Assembly: GCF_003852495.1 (NCBI RefSeq)
Contig: NZ_QAJI01000003.1
Location: 85,216-149,215, forward strand
Source: Taibaiella sp. KBW10
GTDB lineage: Bacteria > Bacteroidota > Bacteroidia > Chitinophagales > Chitinophagaceae
DNA length: 64,000 nucleotides
Direction of reading: 5' to 3'
Position numbers and translations under genes: made by a program. Below are positions 1 through 8,367 of this stretch, piece after piece. The notes below the pieces were generated by a model. That model did no database searches. It had not been told where the DNA came from and was given only the letters and a program-made list of their open reading frames with translations. Position 1 is the first letter of the stretch; every line of letters starts with the position of its first letter.

Positions 1-66
1 CAAGGGATTTCTTATGACTGTTCCTTACTTACTTATAATACCGCAGCACATAGGCCAATGGCTTGA
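1..66 (+). CDS. Possible C-terminal tail of a gene entering from the left
   Basis: Frame 1 is open from the window edge to a TGA at 64-66 and would give about 21 residues ending in HRPMA. Nothing in it is recognisable, and an open frame this short can occur by chance. The rest of 67-180 holds no gene I can support; it contains a weak CCCC/GGGG hairpin with a seven-T loop near 83-99 that lies downstream of the minus-strand Fur-family gene. Confidence 0.15.
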   Translation, partial: QGISYDCSLLTYNTAAHRPMA

Positions 67-180
67 TTCCTGAAGTTTGCCCATCCCCTTTTTTTGGGGT
101 AAGTTGCCTATTTAAATTGCATAATAGTTTTTATCAATTTTATAAACTTCCGGCTTGTATCAGGTCCTTCGAGCCATTTT

Positions 181-567
181 CTATTTATCTGTACGTGTAC
201 AAAGGTCGCAATACCCGGATACCACTCCGTTGAAGTTTTGGGCCTTATATCCTTTGGGTAAATTCAGGGCGATCTCCTGTTGCAGGCATTCTACTTTACC
301 ACAACTAATGCAGCGAAAATGAAAGTGATTGTGTTGATGGTGTTGTTCTGCACAATTCAGGCAAATGGCAAAATATTGCTTCCCGTCATCGCCCACGACC
401 CGGTGCACAATACCTTCTTCACAAAAACGATTCAGTACCCGATAGATCGTGGCCCGGTCTACATGCCCTTCCAGCTCATGCTGTATGGTTTCATGAGAAA
501 TGGCTTGTTTCGATTTCTGAAGCGATTCCAGGATTAATGATTTTGTTTTTGTTTGACGGACACTCAT
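181..567 (-). CDS. Fur-family transcriptional regulator
   Basis: A 128-residue metal-dependent repressor of the Fur/Zur/PerR family, of normal length. Residues about 20-60 form the winged helix (recognition segment VDRATIYRVLNRF). The dimerisation half has a His-rich stretch at 76-83 and two CxxC pairs, C86/C89 and C120/C123, the usual structural zinc site; an extra CxxC at 69/72 precedes the histidines. The metal or signal sensed cannot be decided from sequence. It is transcribed away from a thioredoxin-reductase-like gene, and a 25-bp near-perfect palindrome sits between them, so autoregulation and control of the neighbour are likely. A redox neighbour hints at a PerR-like role, but zinc or iron sensing is equally possible. 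Confidence 0.9.
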   Translation of the reverse strand: MSVRQTKTKSLILESLQKSKQAISHETIQHELEGHVDRATIYRVLNRFCEEGIVHRVVGDDGKQYFAICLNCAEQHHQHNHFHFRCISCGKVECLQQEIALNLPKGYKAQNFNGVVSGYCDLCTRTDK

Positions 568-580
568 AAAATTATGGTTA

Positions 581-605
581 ATTATTGCGACTTAGTTGCA
601 ATAAT
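581..605. promoter_or_regulatory. 25-bp palindromic operator between fur-like gene and flavoprotein gene
   Basis: The arms ATTATTGCGACT (581-592) and AGTTGCAATAAT (594-605) are inverted repeats with one mismatch around a single central T. The site lies 14 bp upstream of the Fur-family start and covers the probable -33 TTG (596-598) of the divergent flavoprotein promoter. Fur-family proteins bind A/T-rich palindromes of this size, so this is a strong candidate operator for the adjacent regulator. The assignment to that regulator is inference. Confidence 0.55.
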
Positions 606-627
606 AAGAATAAATGAATTACTTTTG
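596..627 (+). promoter_or_regulatory. Bacteroidota-type promoter of the flavoprotein gene
   Basis: TACTTTTG at 620-627 fits the -7 consensus TAnnTTTG, with TTG at 596-598 in the -33 position 21 bp upstream. It places the transcript start near 632 and supports the ATG at 681 as translation start. Confidence 0.5.
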
Positions 628-680
628 GCAAAAATACACCCTATCCGGTGTTTTACATACAAACAAAAACAAATCAACAT

Positions 681-1592
681 ATGGCAGCACAACAACATTT
701 CGATGTGATCATTATCGGCGGTAGCTATTCGGGCTTATCCGCAGCTATGGCGTTAGGGCGTGCACTTCGGAAGGTACTGGTGATCGATAGCGGTAAGCCT
801 TGCAATGCACAGACCCCGCATTCACATAATTTCCTGACCCGGGATGGAGCAACACCACAGGCACTAAGCCGTATCGCAAGGGAAGAAGTAGCCCAATACG
901 CTACGGTACAATTTATATCGGACCTTGCAGTAAGCGGCAGCAGCATCCAGGAGGGATTTAGCATACAAACCAAAACAGGCCAGGATTTCACAGCAGGTAA
1001 ACTCCTTTTTGCGACCGGCGTAGCCGACCAGATGCCGGACATTCCAGGCTTTGCCGACTGCTGGGGTATTTCTCTGATCCATTGCCCCTATTGTCATGGC
1101 TATGAAGTACGTCATCAAAAAACGGGTATTATAGCCAATGGCCCAATCGCCTTTGAGTTTGCTAAAATGATCCTGAACTGGACCAGCCAACTCACTTTGC
1201 TGACCAACGGGCCTTCGCCACTTAATGAGGAAGAAGCAAAGGTATTACAGGAACGGGGTGTTGAGATTGTTGAAACAAAGATCAAGGCTATAGACCACAA
1301 CAAGGGACAGGTGCAACAACTGGTTTTGGATGATGGAAAGGCTCTGCCTTTTAATGCGATATATGCCAAAATCCCGTTCCACCAGCATTGCAGCATACCG
1401 GAACAATTGGGTTGCCTCTTAACAGAACAGGGTCTGCTCCAGATTGACACTATGCAGCAAACGACTGTTCCGGGTATTTATGCCAGCGGCGATAACACCA
1501 CTATGATGCGCGCGGTGTCTGCTGCGGTAGCCTCCGGAGCTTTTGCCGGCGCGGCGATTAACAGAGCACTTATTGAGGCTGATTTTGCCTGA
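681..1592 (+). CDS. NAD(P)/FAD-dependent oxidoreductase, thioredoxin-reductase family
   Basis: A 303-residue two-domain flavoprotein. The N-terminal FAD-binding motif IIGGSYSG is at about 11-18, and a redox pair CPYC (C135/C138) sits in a HCPYCHGYE context, typical of thioredoxin-reductase-like enzymes of the GliT/low-Mr class. Near the C-terminus GIYASGD is the second FAD motif. The reaction is NAD(P)H-dependent reduction of a disulfide; the partner is unknown and no thioredoxin gene is adjacent. I chose ATG 681 because the longer frame beginning at 648 adds 11 unconserved residues, starts at a TTG, and lies close to the promoter. It is divergent from a Fur-family gene with a palindrome over its promoter, suggesting metal- or peroxide-responsive control. 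Confidence 0.85.
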   Translation: MAAQQHFDVIIIGGSYSGLSAAMALGRALRKVLVIDSGKPCNAQTPHSHNFLTRDGATPQALSRIAREEVAQYATVQFISDLAVSGSSIQEGFSIQTKTGQDFTAGKLLFATGVADQMPDIPGFADCWGISLIHCPYCHGYEVRHQKTGIIANGPIAFEFAKMILNWTSQLTLLTNGPSPLNEEEAKVLQERGVEIVETKIKAIDHNKGQVQQLVLDDGKALPFNAIYAKIPFHQHCSIPEQLGCLLTEQGLLQIDTMQQTTVPGIYASGDNTTMMRAVSAAVASGAFAGAAINRALIEADFA

Positions 1593-1642
1593 TCTGCTGC
1601 AAGCCACACCTCAAACCGAAAGCAAGGGTTTGGATTATGTAT

Positions 1643-1650
1643 TACATTTG
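1643..1650 (+). promoter_or_regulatory. -7 promoter element upstream of the Crp-family gene
   Basis: TACATTTG matches TAnnTTTG 41 bp upstream of the ATG at 1692. No convincing -33 element at standard spacing is visible. Confidence 0.35.
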
Positions 1651-1691
1651 TACTTATAAAACGCTAATCAATACCCTATACTCCTTACATA

Positions 1692-2267
1692 ATGCCGGAT
1701 CAGTTTAAACAACACATCGCAAAATTCGTCCCGATCACAGAAGCGGAGTTCACCGGGATTTGTACTTATTTTAATCAGGAGCTATTACAGAAAAAAGAAC
1801 AGGTTTTATCGGAGGGACAAACCTGCAAGAAAAAATATTTTGTGCTCTCGGGCTGTATGCGGATGTTCTTTATCAATGAAAAGGGCGCGGAACAAACAAC
1901 GCAATTTGCCATTGAACAATGGTGGTTGGCCGATCTCTTTTCTTTTATCCGGCAGCAGCCTTCTTCCTTTGCCATTCAGGCATTGGAGAAAACTGAGGTA
2001 TTGAGCATCACGGCTACAGCTTATGCCCAATTACTCAACGATTTCCCGTTTATGGAAACTTATTTCCGACAGGTGTACCAGATTACCGCTGCTGCGGCAC
2101 AAATGCGGGTTAAGTTTCTTTACGGTTATTCTAAGGAGGAATTATATCTTCAATTCAGCAGTAATTTTCCGGAGTTTGTACAAAGGGTACCCCAATACCT
2201 GTTGGCCAATTACCTGGGCTGTACCCCCGAATATATAAGTGAGATCAGGGCCAAAAGGCGTTCTTAA
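1692..2267 (+). CDS. Crp/Fnr-family transcriptional regulator
   Basis: A 191-residue protein with an N-terminal cyclic-nucleotide-binding-like beta-roll (about 10-115) and a C-terminal helix-turn-helix around VPQYLLANYLGCTPEYISEI. It belongs to the short Crp-like group common in Bacteroidota; the canonical cAMP-contact residues are not obvious, so the ligand is unknown. It has its own -7 element and lies between the flavoprotein and an AhpD-like gene, all on the plus strand, so a stress-response module is a reasonable guess. The C-terminus ends soon after the recognition helix (RAKRRS), which is usual for this subgroup. Confidence 0.85.
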   Translation: MPDQFKQHIAKFVPITEAEFTGICTYFNQELLQKKEQVLSEGQTCKKKYFVLSGCMRMFFINEKGAEQTTQFAIEQWWLADLFSFIRQQPSSFAIQALEKTEVLSITATAYAQLLNDFPFMETYFRQVYQITAAAAQMRVKFLYGYSKEELYLQFSSNFPEFVQRVPQYLLANYLGCTPEYISEIRAKRRS

Positions 2268-2299
2268 ACCAGTTTAAGCAAATTATCTTCTCGCCGCTC

Positions 2300-2307
2300 T
2301 ATCTTTG
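2300..2307 (+). promoter_or_regulatory. -7 promoter element upstream of the AhpD-like gene
   Basis: TATCTTTG matches TAnnTTTG exactly, 18 bp before the ATG at 2326. Its position argues against the TTG at 2305 as a start codon, because that triplet is part of the promoter element. Confidence 0.5.
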
Positions 2308-2325
2308 CCTTATAAAAACATTTCA

Positions 2326-2766
2326 ATGGAAAAGAGAATCAATATTCAGGAAACAGAACCTCAGGCCTATAAAGCCATGTATGCCCTGGAAGGCTATTTG
2401 CAAACCAGCGGGCTTTCCAAAACGCATAAGGAACTTTTAAAAATCCGCGCCTCACAAATCAATGGCTGTGCTTTTTGTATCGATATGCATACTAAGGATG
2501 CTTTAAAGAACGGAGAAACCCAACAGCGTATTTTCCTCTTAAATGCATGGAGAGAAACGAACTTATTTACTGAAGACGAAAAAGCAGTGCTCGCTTTGAC
2601 CGAAGAGATGACCAAAATACACGAACACGGCGTTTCTGATGAGGTCTACAACAAGGCGGCCCAATTATTTGATCCGCATTATTTATCTCAATTGATTATG
2701 GCCATCGTAACCATCAATGCATGGAACAGGATTGCAATTACGAGCAAGGCGGAAATAGCCCAATAA
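2326..2766 (+). CDS. Carboxymuconolactone decarboxylase / AhpD-like protein
   Basis: A 146-residue all-helical protein of the CMD/AhpD family. The motif CAFCIDMH (C48, C51, H55) is the redox-active CxxC plus histidine of AhpD-type alkylhydroperoxidases. Proteins of this branch are usually annotated as alkylhydroperoxidase-like; the physiological substrate is not known. ATG 2326 is preferred over the upstream TTG because a -7 element covers that TTG. Together with the thioredoxin-reductase-like protein upstream it may form a peroxide-reducing set, which is inference from proximity. A strong rho-independent terminator follows at 2787. Confidence 0.88.
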   Translation: MEKRINIQETEPQAYKAMYALEGYLQTSGLSKTHKELLKIRASQINGCAFCIDMHTKDALKNGETQQRIFLLNAWRETNLFTEDEKAVLALTEEMTKIHEHGVSDEVYNKAAQLFDPHYLSQLIMAIVTINAWNRIAITSKAEIAQ

Positions 2767-2786
2767 ACGATAATCCGGGTGATAGA

Positions 2787-2815
2787 AGGATGCTTTTAAG
2801 GAAGCATCCTTTTTT
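2787..2815 (+). terminator. Rho-independent terminator after the AhpD-like gene
   Basis: AGGATGCTT (2787-2795) pairs perfectly with AAGCATCCT (2802-2810), followed by five T residues. Confidence 0.85.
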
Positions 2816-2858
2816 ATTTATACAGCATTGCTGCGTCCCGCAAACAAGTATAAAGTCT

Positions 2859-2866
2859 TATTTTTG
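2859..2866 (+). promoter_or_regulatory. -7 promoter element upstream of tag
   Basis: TATTTTTG fits TAnnTTTG 58 bp before the tag ATG and lies just after the preceding terminator. No clear -33 element is seen. Confidence 0.35.
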
Positions 2867-2924
2867 TATGGAAAGTGTTCACAAAAACGGAATGGAGCTT
2901 AACCTTCCTTAAAATATAAATACA

Positions 2925-3476
2925 ATGTCTTACTGCGCTGTTATCGATACGATGCCTGAAGAAAGAAGGGCCTTACATAAGAATTACCATGACAACCATT
3001 ATGGTTTTCCCATTCACGATGATAATGAATTATTCGGTCGCTTGATTATGGAAATCAATCAGGCCGGACTGAGTTGGGAGACTATTTTAAAAAAAGAAGA
3101 AAGCTTTAGGAAAGCCTATAGCCAGTTTGATATTGCCAGTATAGCAGCTTATACAGAACAGGACAGGGAGCGGTTATTAGCAGATGCCGGCATTATCCGA
3201 AACCGCCTAAAAGTAAATGCGGCCATTGAAAATGCCAAAACGATTCTGGATCTGCAAAAGGAATTCGGATCATTTGAACTATGGCTGGAGCACCATAACC
3301 CTAAAACGAAAGAAGAATGGGTAAAGTTGTTTAAGAAAACATTCAAGTTTACCGGAGGGGAGATTGTTGGTGAGTTCCTGATGAGTATCGGTTATCTCGC
3401 CGGTGCACATACCGCAGATTGCGCTATTCACAAAGCGATTATCAAAACAAAACCGATGTGGTTACAAACAAAATAA
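2925..3476 (+). CDS. tag: DNA-3-methyladenine glycosylase I
   Basis: A 183-residue base-excision repair enzyme of the Tag family that removes 3-methyladenine from alkylated DNA. It is full length. The zinc-snap residues of E. coli Tag have counterparts: C4, a histidine near residue 18, and the H-x3-C pair H162/C166. The segment NQAGLSWETILKKEESFRKAY is in the usual place for the conserved helix-hairpin region. It is a single-gene unit between the terminator at 2787 and the two-way terminator at 3572. Confidence 0.93.
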   Translation: MSYCAVIDTMPEERRALHKNYHDNHYGFPIHDDNELFGRLIMEINQAGLSWETILKKEESFRKAYSQFDIASIAAYTEQDRERLLADAGIIRNRLKVNAAIENAKTILDLQKEFGSFELWLEHHNPKTKEEWVKLFKKTFKFTGGEIVGEFLMSIGYLAGAHTADCAIHKAIIKTKPMWLQTK

Positions 3477-3571
3477 ACAAATTACTTCTATAAGCCTCAT
3501 ATGCCGCAATCTCCTTATTCACCAAGGCATGTGGCTAGTCTTTAAAAGCTAAGCAGACCAGAAATCAGGAT

Positions 3572-3614
3572 ATAGAAAAAGCGCTTTACCAAAATGGTAA
3601 AGCGCTTTTTCTAT
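3572..3614. terminator. Bidirectional terminator between tag and atpA
   Basis: A perfect 19-bp stem (3572-3590 with 3596-3614) around a 5-nt loop, with A-runs on one side and T-runs on the other, so it can stop transcripts from both convergent genes. It also shows that nothing follows atpA in its operon. Confidence 0.9.
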
Positions 3615-3626
3615 TATATTAAAACC

Positions 3627-5207
3627 TTAGTTTTTGAATTGAGGAATTAAGCCTTTCGCTAAATCAACCATTTGATTGATTCCGTCTTCCGGTAAATTTC
3701 CTTTTTTGAATTCAGCTAATACATTAGGCAATTTAGTTTGCATTTCCAGCATGAACTGATCTTCAAATTGCTTCATGTTTTTAACCGGTACTTCTCTTAA
3801 CAGGTTATTGGTACCTAAGTAAATGATCGCAACTTGTTTCTCTACTGAATACGGGCTAAACTGTGCTTGTTTCAGGATTTCCACATTACGGGCACCTTTA
3901 TCAATTACGTTTTTAGTTGCTGCATCCAGGTCACCACCAAATTTAGAGAATGCTTCCATCTCACGGTAAAGTGCCTGATCTAATTTTAAGGTACCGGCTA
4001 CTTTTTTCATGGATTTGATCTGCGCAGAACCACCCACACGGCTTACCGAGATACCTACGTTGATCGCAGGACGGATACCGGATAAGAATAAGTTAGTTTC
4101 TAAGAAGATCTGACCATCTGTAATCGAAATTACGTTGGTAGGGATATAAGCAGATACGTCACCCGCTTGTGTTTCGATAATCGGCAATGCTGTTAAAGAT
4201 CCACCACCTTTTACCAAATGTTTGATTGATTCCGGTAAGTCGTTCATGTTTTTAACGATGCTATCATCATTAATTACTTTCGCAGCTCTTTCCAGTAAAC
4301 GGGAGTGTAAATAGAATACGTCACCAGGATAAGCCTCACGACCCGGTGGGCGACGCAACAGCAAAGATACCTCACGGTAAGCTACTGCTTGTTTTGATAA
4401 ATCATCATATACCACTAATGCTGGACGACCTGTATCACGGAAGAACTCCCCGATAGCCGCACCGGCAAATGGTGCATAGAATTGTAAAGGAGCCGGATCT
4501 GCTGCAGTAGCTGATACGATAGTCGTATAAGCCATAGCACCATTTGCTTCCAATACATTCATTACTGCAGCTACGGTAGAAGCTTTCTGACCAATCGCTA
4601 CATAAATACAATAAACAGGTTTTCCTGCATCAAAAAATTCTTTTTGGTTGATGATGGTATCCAGACAGATGGCTGTTTTACCCGTTTGACGGTCACCAAT
4701 TACCAACTCACGTTGTCCACGGCCGATCGGAATCATCGCATCTACGGCTTTCAAACCTGTTTGCAAAGGTTCTTTTACCGGCTCACGGAACAAAACACCC
4801 GGAGCTTTACGCTCGATAGGCATTTCATATAATTCGCCTTTGATAGGACCTTTACCATCGATAGGCTCTCCTAAAGTATTAACAACACGACCTACCATAC
4901 CTTCTCCTACGTTAATAGAAGCGATGCTACCCGTGCGGCGTACTTTAGAACCTTCTTTGATTTTGTCACTCTCACCCATCAATACCACACCTACATTGTC
5001 TTCTTCAAGGTTCAATGCAATGGCCTTTGTGCCATCTTCAAACTCTACCAATTCTCCTTGGCGTACACTTCCAAGACCATATACGCGAGCAATACCATCA
5101 CCAATTTGTAATACGGTACCTACTTCTTCAAGGTCAGCTGAGCTATTAAAGTTGCTCAATTGTTGGCGTAATATCGCCGATATTTCGTCCGGTTTAATGT
5201 CAACCAT
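3627..5207 (-). CDS. atpA: F1Fo ATP synthase subunit alpha
   Basis: A 526-residue alpha subunit of the F1 catalytic hexamer, full length. The P-loop GDRQTGKT lies at 171-178, and the family signature around [17 protein letters not shown] is present. It is the last gene of the minus-strand operon atpB-E-F-H-A, 50 nt after atpH. In many bacteria atpG follows directly; here a strong terminator and the convergent tag gene follow instead, so gamma, beta and epsilon must be encoded elsewhere. Confidence 0.98.
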   Translation of the reverse strand: MVDIKPDEISAILRQQLSNFNSSADLEEVGTVLQIGDGIARVYGLGSVRQGELVEFEDGTKAIALNLEEDNVGVVLMGESDKIKEGSKVRRTGSIASINVGEGMVGRVVNTLGEPIDGKGPIKGELYEMPIERKAPGVLFREPVKEPLQTGLKAVDAMIPIGRGQRELVIGDRQTGKTAICLDTIINQKEFFDAGKPVYCIYVAIGQKASTVAAVMNVLEANGAMAYTTIVSATAADPAPLQFYAPFAGAAIGEFFRDTGRPALVVYDDLSKQAVAYREVSLLLRRPPGREAYPGDVFYLHSRLLERAAKVINDDSIVKNMNDLPESIKHLVKGGGSLTALPIIETQAGDVSAYIPTNVISITDGQIFLETNLFLSGIRPAINVGISVSRVGGSAQIKSMKKVAGTLKLDQALYREMEAFSKFGGDLDAATKNVIDKGARNVEILKQAQFSPYSVEKQVAIIYLGTNNLLREVPVKNMKQFEDQFMLEMQTKLPNVLAEFKKGNLPEDGINQMVDLAKGLIPQFKN

Positions 5208-5257
5208 TGTTATAAATATTTATAATGATTTAAAAATTTATGATACTTAATACAAAC

Positions 5258-5818
5258 TTAGATGTCTGCGACAAATACGTTTTTAGTAAATTGATTTTTG
5301 ATATCGGTCAGATCTCTTGAAATGCTCATATCAAAATATTTGTCACCTACCTGCAATTTAAATCCTCCCAAAATAGAGGGATCTATAATTGTTTTATAGA
5401 TAACGTTATCGTTGCCTAAGCTTTGTTTGATTCTTGCAGAAAGTACTTCCAGCGTAGCAGCATCTAAAGGATAAGCAGTTGTGATATGAACGGTCTGAAT
5501 ATTATTTAATTCTTGATATTGAGCGATAAAAGCGCTGGCAATCTCAGACAATTCCGTTTCTCTGCCTTTCTTTACCACAAGGGCTAAAAACGCAGCAGAC
5601 AAAGGACTGATTTTATCAGCAAAAATAGCATTGATAATCGCCACCTTCTTGTCCCCTTTTACCAAAGGACTTTGTAAAAACATTTGAAATTCACGTGAAT
5701 TTTCTAATGCGTTTTGAATGGTCTTTATATCACTCAATACCGCTTCCACATTATTTTGTTCTTTTGCAAGATCCAATAATGATTTAGCATATCTTGAAGC
5801 GAGACGTGGATTAGGCAT
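5258..5818 (-). CDS. atpH: F1Fo ATP synthase subunit delta
   Basis: A 186-residue delta (OSCP-type) subunit linking the peripheral stalk to the F1 head. The N-terminal helical domain begins NPRLASRYAKSLLDLAKE, typical of the family, and the C-terminal part contains the PSILGGFKLQVGDKYFDMSI motif region common to delta subunits. It lies 25 nt downstream of atpF and 50 nt upstream of atpA on the minus strand, in the standard order. Confidence 0.97.
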   Translation of the reverse strand: MPNPRLASRYAKSLLDLAKEQNNVEAVLSDIKTIQNALENSREFQMFLQSPLVKGDKKVAIINAIFADKISPLSAAFLALVVKKGRETELSEIASAFIAQYQELNNIQTVHITTAYPLDAATLEVLSARIKQSLGNDNVIYKTIIDPSILGGFKLQVGDKYFDMSISRDLTDIKNQFTKNVFVADI

Positions 5819-5843
5819 TTATGGGTAATTTGAATGATTAAAA

Positions 5844-6338
5844 TTAGTTCAATTTAATTTCTTCTGACAACATTTTGATGTAATCAGCTTGAGCATCAGC
5901 AGCCTCTAATTTCTTACGCAATACTTTTTCAGCAACAGCTACTGCCATAGTACCGATTTCGTTTTTAACTTCAGTAAGCGCCGCATTTTTCTTCAATTCG
6001 ATTTGCGTGCGTGCCTCTTCCATTATTTTGTTTGCCTCTGCTTTTGCTTGTTCTTTAGCTTCGCTGATGATCTTATCTTTCGTTTCTTTTGCTTCTTTCA
6101 GCATGATAGAACGCTCTTCACGGGCTTCCTGGATCAGACGCTGGTTATCTGCCTGCATCTCAGCCATTTCAATTTTCACCTTTTCGGCAGAAGAGATCGC
6201 ATTTGCGATACCTGTTTCACGCTCATTCAGCATTTTCAGAATAGGCTTCCAGGCAAATTTTTTAAGAATGAACAGTACAATTAAAAAAGCTACTAATGTC
6301 CATATAAAAAGACCTAAAGCTGGTGTAATTAATCCCAT
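5844..6338 (-). CDS. atpF: F1Fo ATP synthase subunit b
   Basis: A 164-residue subunit b of the peripheral stalk: one N-terminal membrane helix (about 8-26, beginning after MGLITPA) followed by a long charged coiled coil rich in Glu, Lys and Ala. The length is normal. It is separated from the preceding atpE by 125 nt that contain an 11-bp hairpin, an unusual gap for this operon, while atpH follows after only 25 nt. Confidence 0.97.
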   Translation of the reverse strand: MGLITPALGLFIWTLVAFLIVLFILKKFAWKPILKMLNERETGIANAISSAEKVKIEMAEMQADNQRLIQEAREERSIMLKEAKETKDKIISEAKEQAKAEANKIMEEARTQIELKKNAALTEVKNEIGTMAVAVAEKVLRKKLEAADAQADYIKMLSEEIKLN

Positions 6339-6396
6339 TGTAATTATTTGTAATGATTAGAGATGTTGAGTATGGTAATGTTTTAATTTCTTAAAT

Positions 6397-6433
6397 AAAT
6401 TACGCCCGCTGCCCTTTGCGTTGGGCGTAATTT
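6397..6433 (-). promoter_or_regulatory. Intercistronic hairpin between atpE and atpF
   Basis: AAATTACGCCC and GGGCGTAATTT form a perfect 11-bp stem with a 15-nt loop in the only long gap inside the operon, just downstream of atpE. It lacks a strong U-run. A role in partial termination or in stabilising the 3' end of an atpB-atpE mRNA would raise subunit c output, which the ring stoichiometry requires. The function is inferred. Confidence 0.5.
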
Positions 6434-6463
6434 AATGTTTTGTGTTAGCTTGTGTAATGTAGA

Positions 6464-6739
<276 letters not shown>

Positions 6740-6772
6740 TTAAGTGATTAAAAAAACTTGTTTATAAAAAAA

Positions 6773-7972
6773 TTAAAGTACTAATTCATTCTCACTGTGT
6801 GCATGATCCATACCATGGTCTCCGTGCGCATCATGATGTCCTTCTTCTACTGCCTGACCGATAAATACTGCGGTAAGGTTGGTAAAGATAAACGCTTGAA
6901 TGGCCGCTACCAATAATTCCAAGCAGAACATAAAGATAGAGAAGGCAATGGATACCGGAGCAAATCCCCAACCTGCAGCCTGATTCATGGCACCAAAGAT
7001 AAATATCATAGAGATAACACTCAGGATAATGATGTGACCGGCCAGAATGTTTGCGAACAAACGGATGGTTAAGGCAATCGGTTTAATGAACAAGGAAATG
7101 ATCTCAATAACAACCAATAATATTTTTGCAGGCAAAGGTACACCCGGCGGGTTAAATAAGTGACCCCAGAAATGTTTGTTTGCGCTGAATAAGATCACGA
7201 TGAACGATACTAAAGATAATGCTGCAGTCGCTGCGATATTACCTGTAAAGTTGGCACCGGAAGGAATTAAGCCTAATAAGTTGTTGATCCAGATAAAAAA
7301 GAACACGGTTAACAATAAAGGCATAAAGCGCATATATTTATTACCCAGATTTGGCTTAGCCACTTCGTCTCTGATAAAGGTAATTAAAGGCTCAACTGCA
7401 TTTTGTAATCCGGTAGGCGCTTTCATGGCACCATTCTTCTTATATTTATTCGCTACTGTAAGCATTATAATTAATAATAAAGCTACAGACAATAACATTG
7501 AAAATACATTCTTCGTAATAGAAATATCTTTAATAGATGCTCCGTCCGTTGCGATGATCTTACCGGTATTAGATTCCAGCATTTTCATTTCTTCTTCGGT
7601 AGCGCCGGCTGCTTTACGCTCATGCATATAGTACTCGGTTACTAATTGATATCCTTCGTAAGCAGCATGTCCGTGTTCCAGTTTAGAAGACATAAACATA
7701 CTCATTCCTTTTTCCGGATGATAGACAATAACCGGCAAAGGCATAGCGATCGGATGACCGTCAATATCCATTACGTGCCAGTCATAGGCATCACTGATAT
7801 GACCGAAAATAATCTCTTTAATATTTAGTTTACCTTTTTCTTCATGATGAGCTGCAGCTGCTGCAGGCTCTTCTGTATGCTGCTGCGCTTCTTGTGCAAA
7901 GGAACCAAATGCACTAAAAACAAGCATTAAAGTAGCAAAAAACAGTTTAGATTTTTTTAACACGTTTTCCAA
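6773..7972 (-). CDS. atpB: F1Fo ATP synthase subunit a
   Basis: A 399-residue subunit a with the long N-terminal extension common in Bacteroidota: a signal-peptide-like segment (1-26, ending FGSFAQ), a His- and Glu-rich stretch, and a periplasmic region before the membrane helices from about 156. The essential arginine is R304 in TIRLFANILAGH. The C-terminus is His-rich. No ATG fits the start: the frame opens with TTG at 7972, and GTG at 7963 is the alternative; both keep the signal peptide. A -7 element at 7981-7988 would leave an almost leaderless transcript, so either the start is the GTG or another promoter lies upstream. Confidence 0.95.
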   Translation of the reverse strand: MENVLKKSKLFFATLMLVFSAFGSFAQEAQQHTEEPAAAAAHHEEKGKLNIKEIIFGHISDAYDWHVMDIDGHPIAMPLPVIVYHPEKGMSMFMSSKLEHGHAAYEGYQLVTEYYMHERKAAGATEEEMKMLESNTGKIIATDGASIKDISITKNVFSMLLSVALLLIIMLTVANKYKKNGAMKAPTGLQNAVEPLITFIRDEVAKPNLGNKYMRFMPLLLTVFFFIWINNLLGLIPSGANFTGNIAATAALSLVSFIVILFSANKHFWGHLFNPPGVPLPAKILLVVIEIISLFIKPIALTIRLFANILAGHIIILSVISMIFIFGAMNQAAGWGFAPVSIAFSIFMFCLELLVAAIQAFIFTNLTAVFIGQAVEEGHHDAHGDHGMDHAHSENELVL

Positions 7973-7980
7973 ATTTTGTG

Positions 7981-7988
7981 CAAAGATA
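7981..7988 (-). promoter_or_regulatory. Possible -7 element of the atp operon
   Basis: Read on the minus strand this is TATCTTTG, an exact TAnnTTTG match 8 bp upstream of the TTG start of atpB. A TTTG occurs 13 bp further upstream, closer than the usual 19 bp, so this promoter is uncertain. Confidence 0.35.
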
Positions 7989-8367
7989 AGGGTTTTGCTT
8001 CCAAAAAAAACATAATCGATAAAAATTATCGCATTTAGAATATCATATTTATTGAGGATTAATTAGCAGTCGTTTATACAATTTAAATACTCCGTATTGT
8101 TTCTTTTTTTGCATATAATAAAGTGGTATTTAAACAAATACGAATTAAGCTTTATCATTCTGTTTCCCTCAGGCAAAACAAGACTCTTTGTTATACTTTA
8201 AAAGTCCTTTGTACACATAAATCATTTAGTTATTTTATCCTTAGGGTGATCTTGTTTAAAGCAGGGCATTTTATTTTATGAATATCGACCGGTTATATAA
8301 GTTTTTAACATTTTTTATGTAAATTCGGCGGTGATATTACCTTAAATATTGGGAATCAGAAAACTTT
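7989..8367. other. A/T-rich intergenic region between divergent genes
   Basis: About 380 bp separate the atp operon from the divergent outer-membrane protein gene. I see no open frame, RNA gene or strong hairpin. The region must hold the promoters of both transcription units, but only the element at 7981-7988 matches the -7 consensus clearly. Confidence 0.6.
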
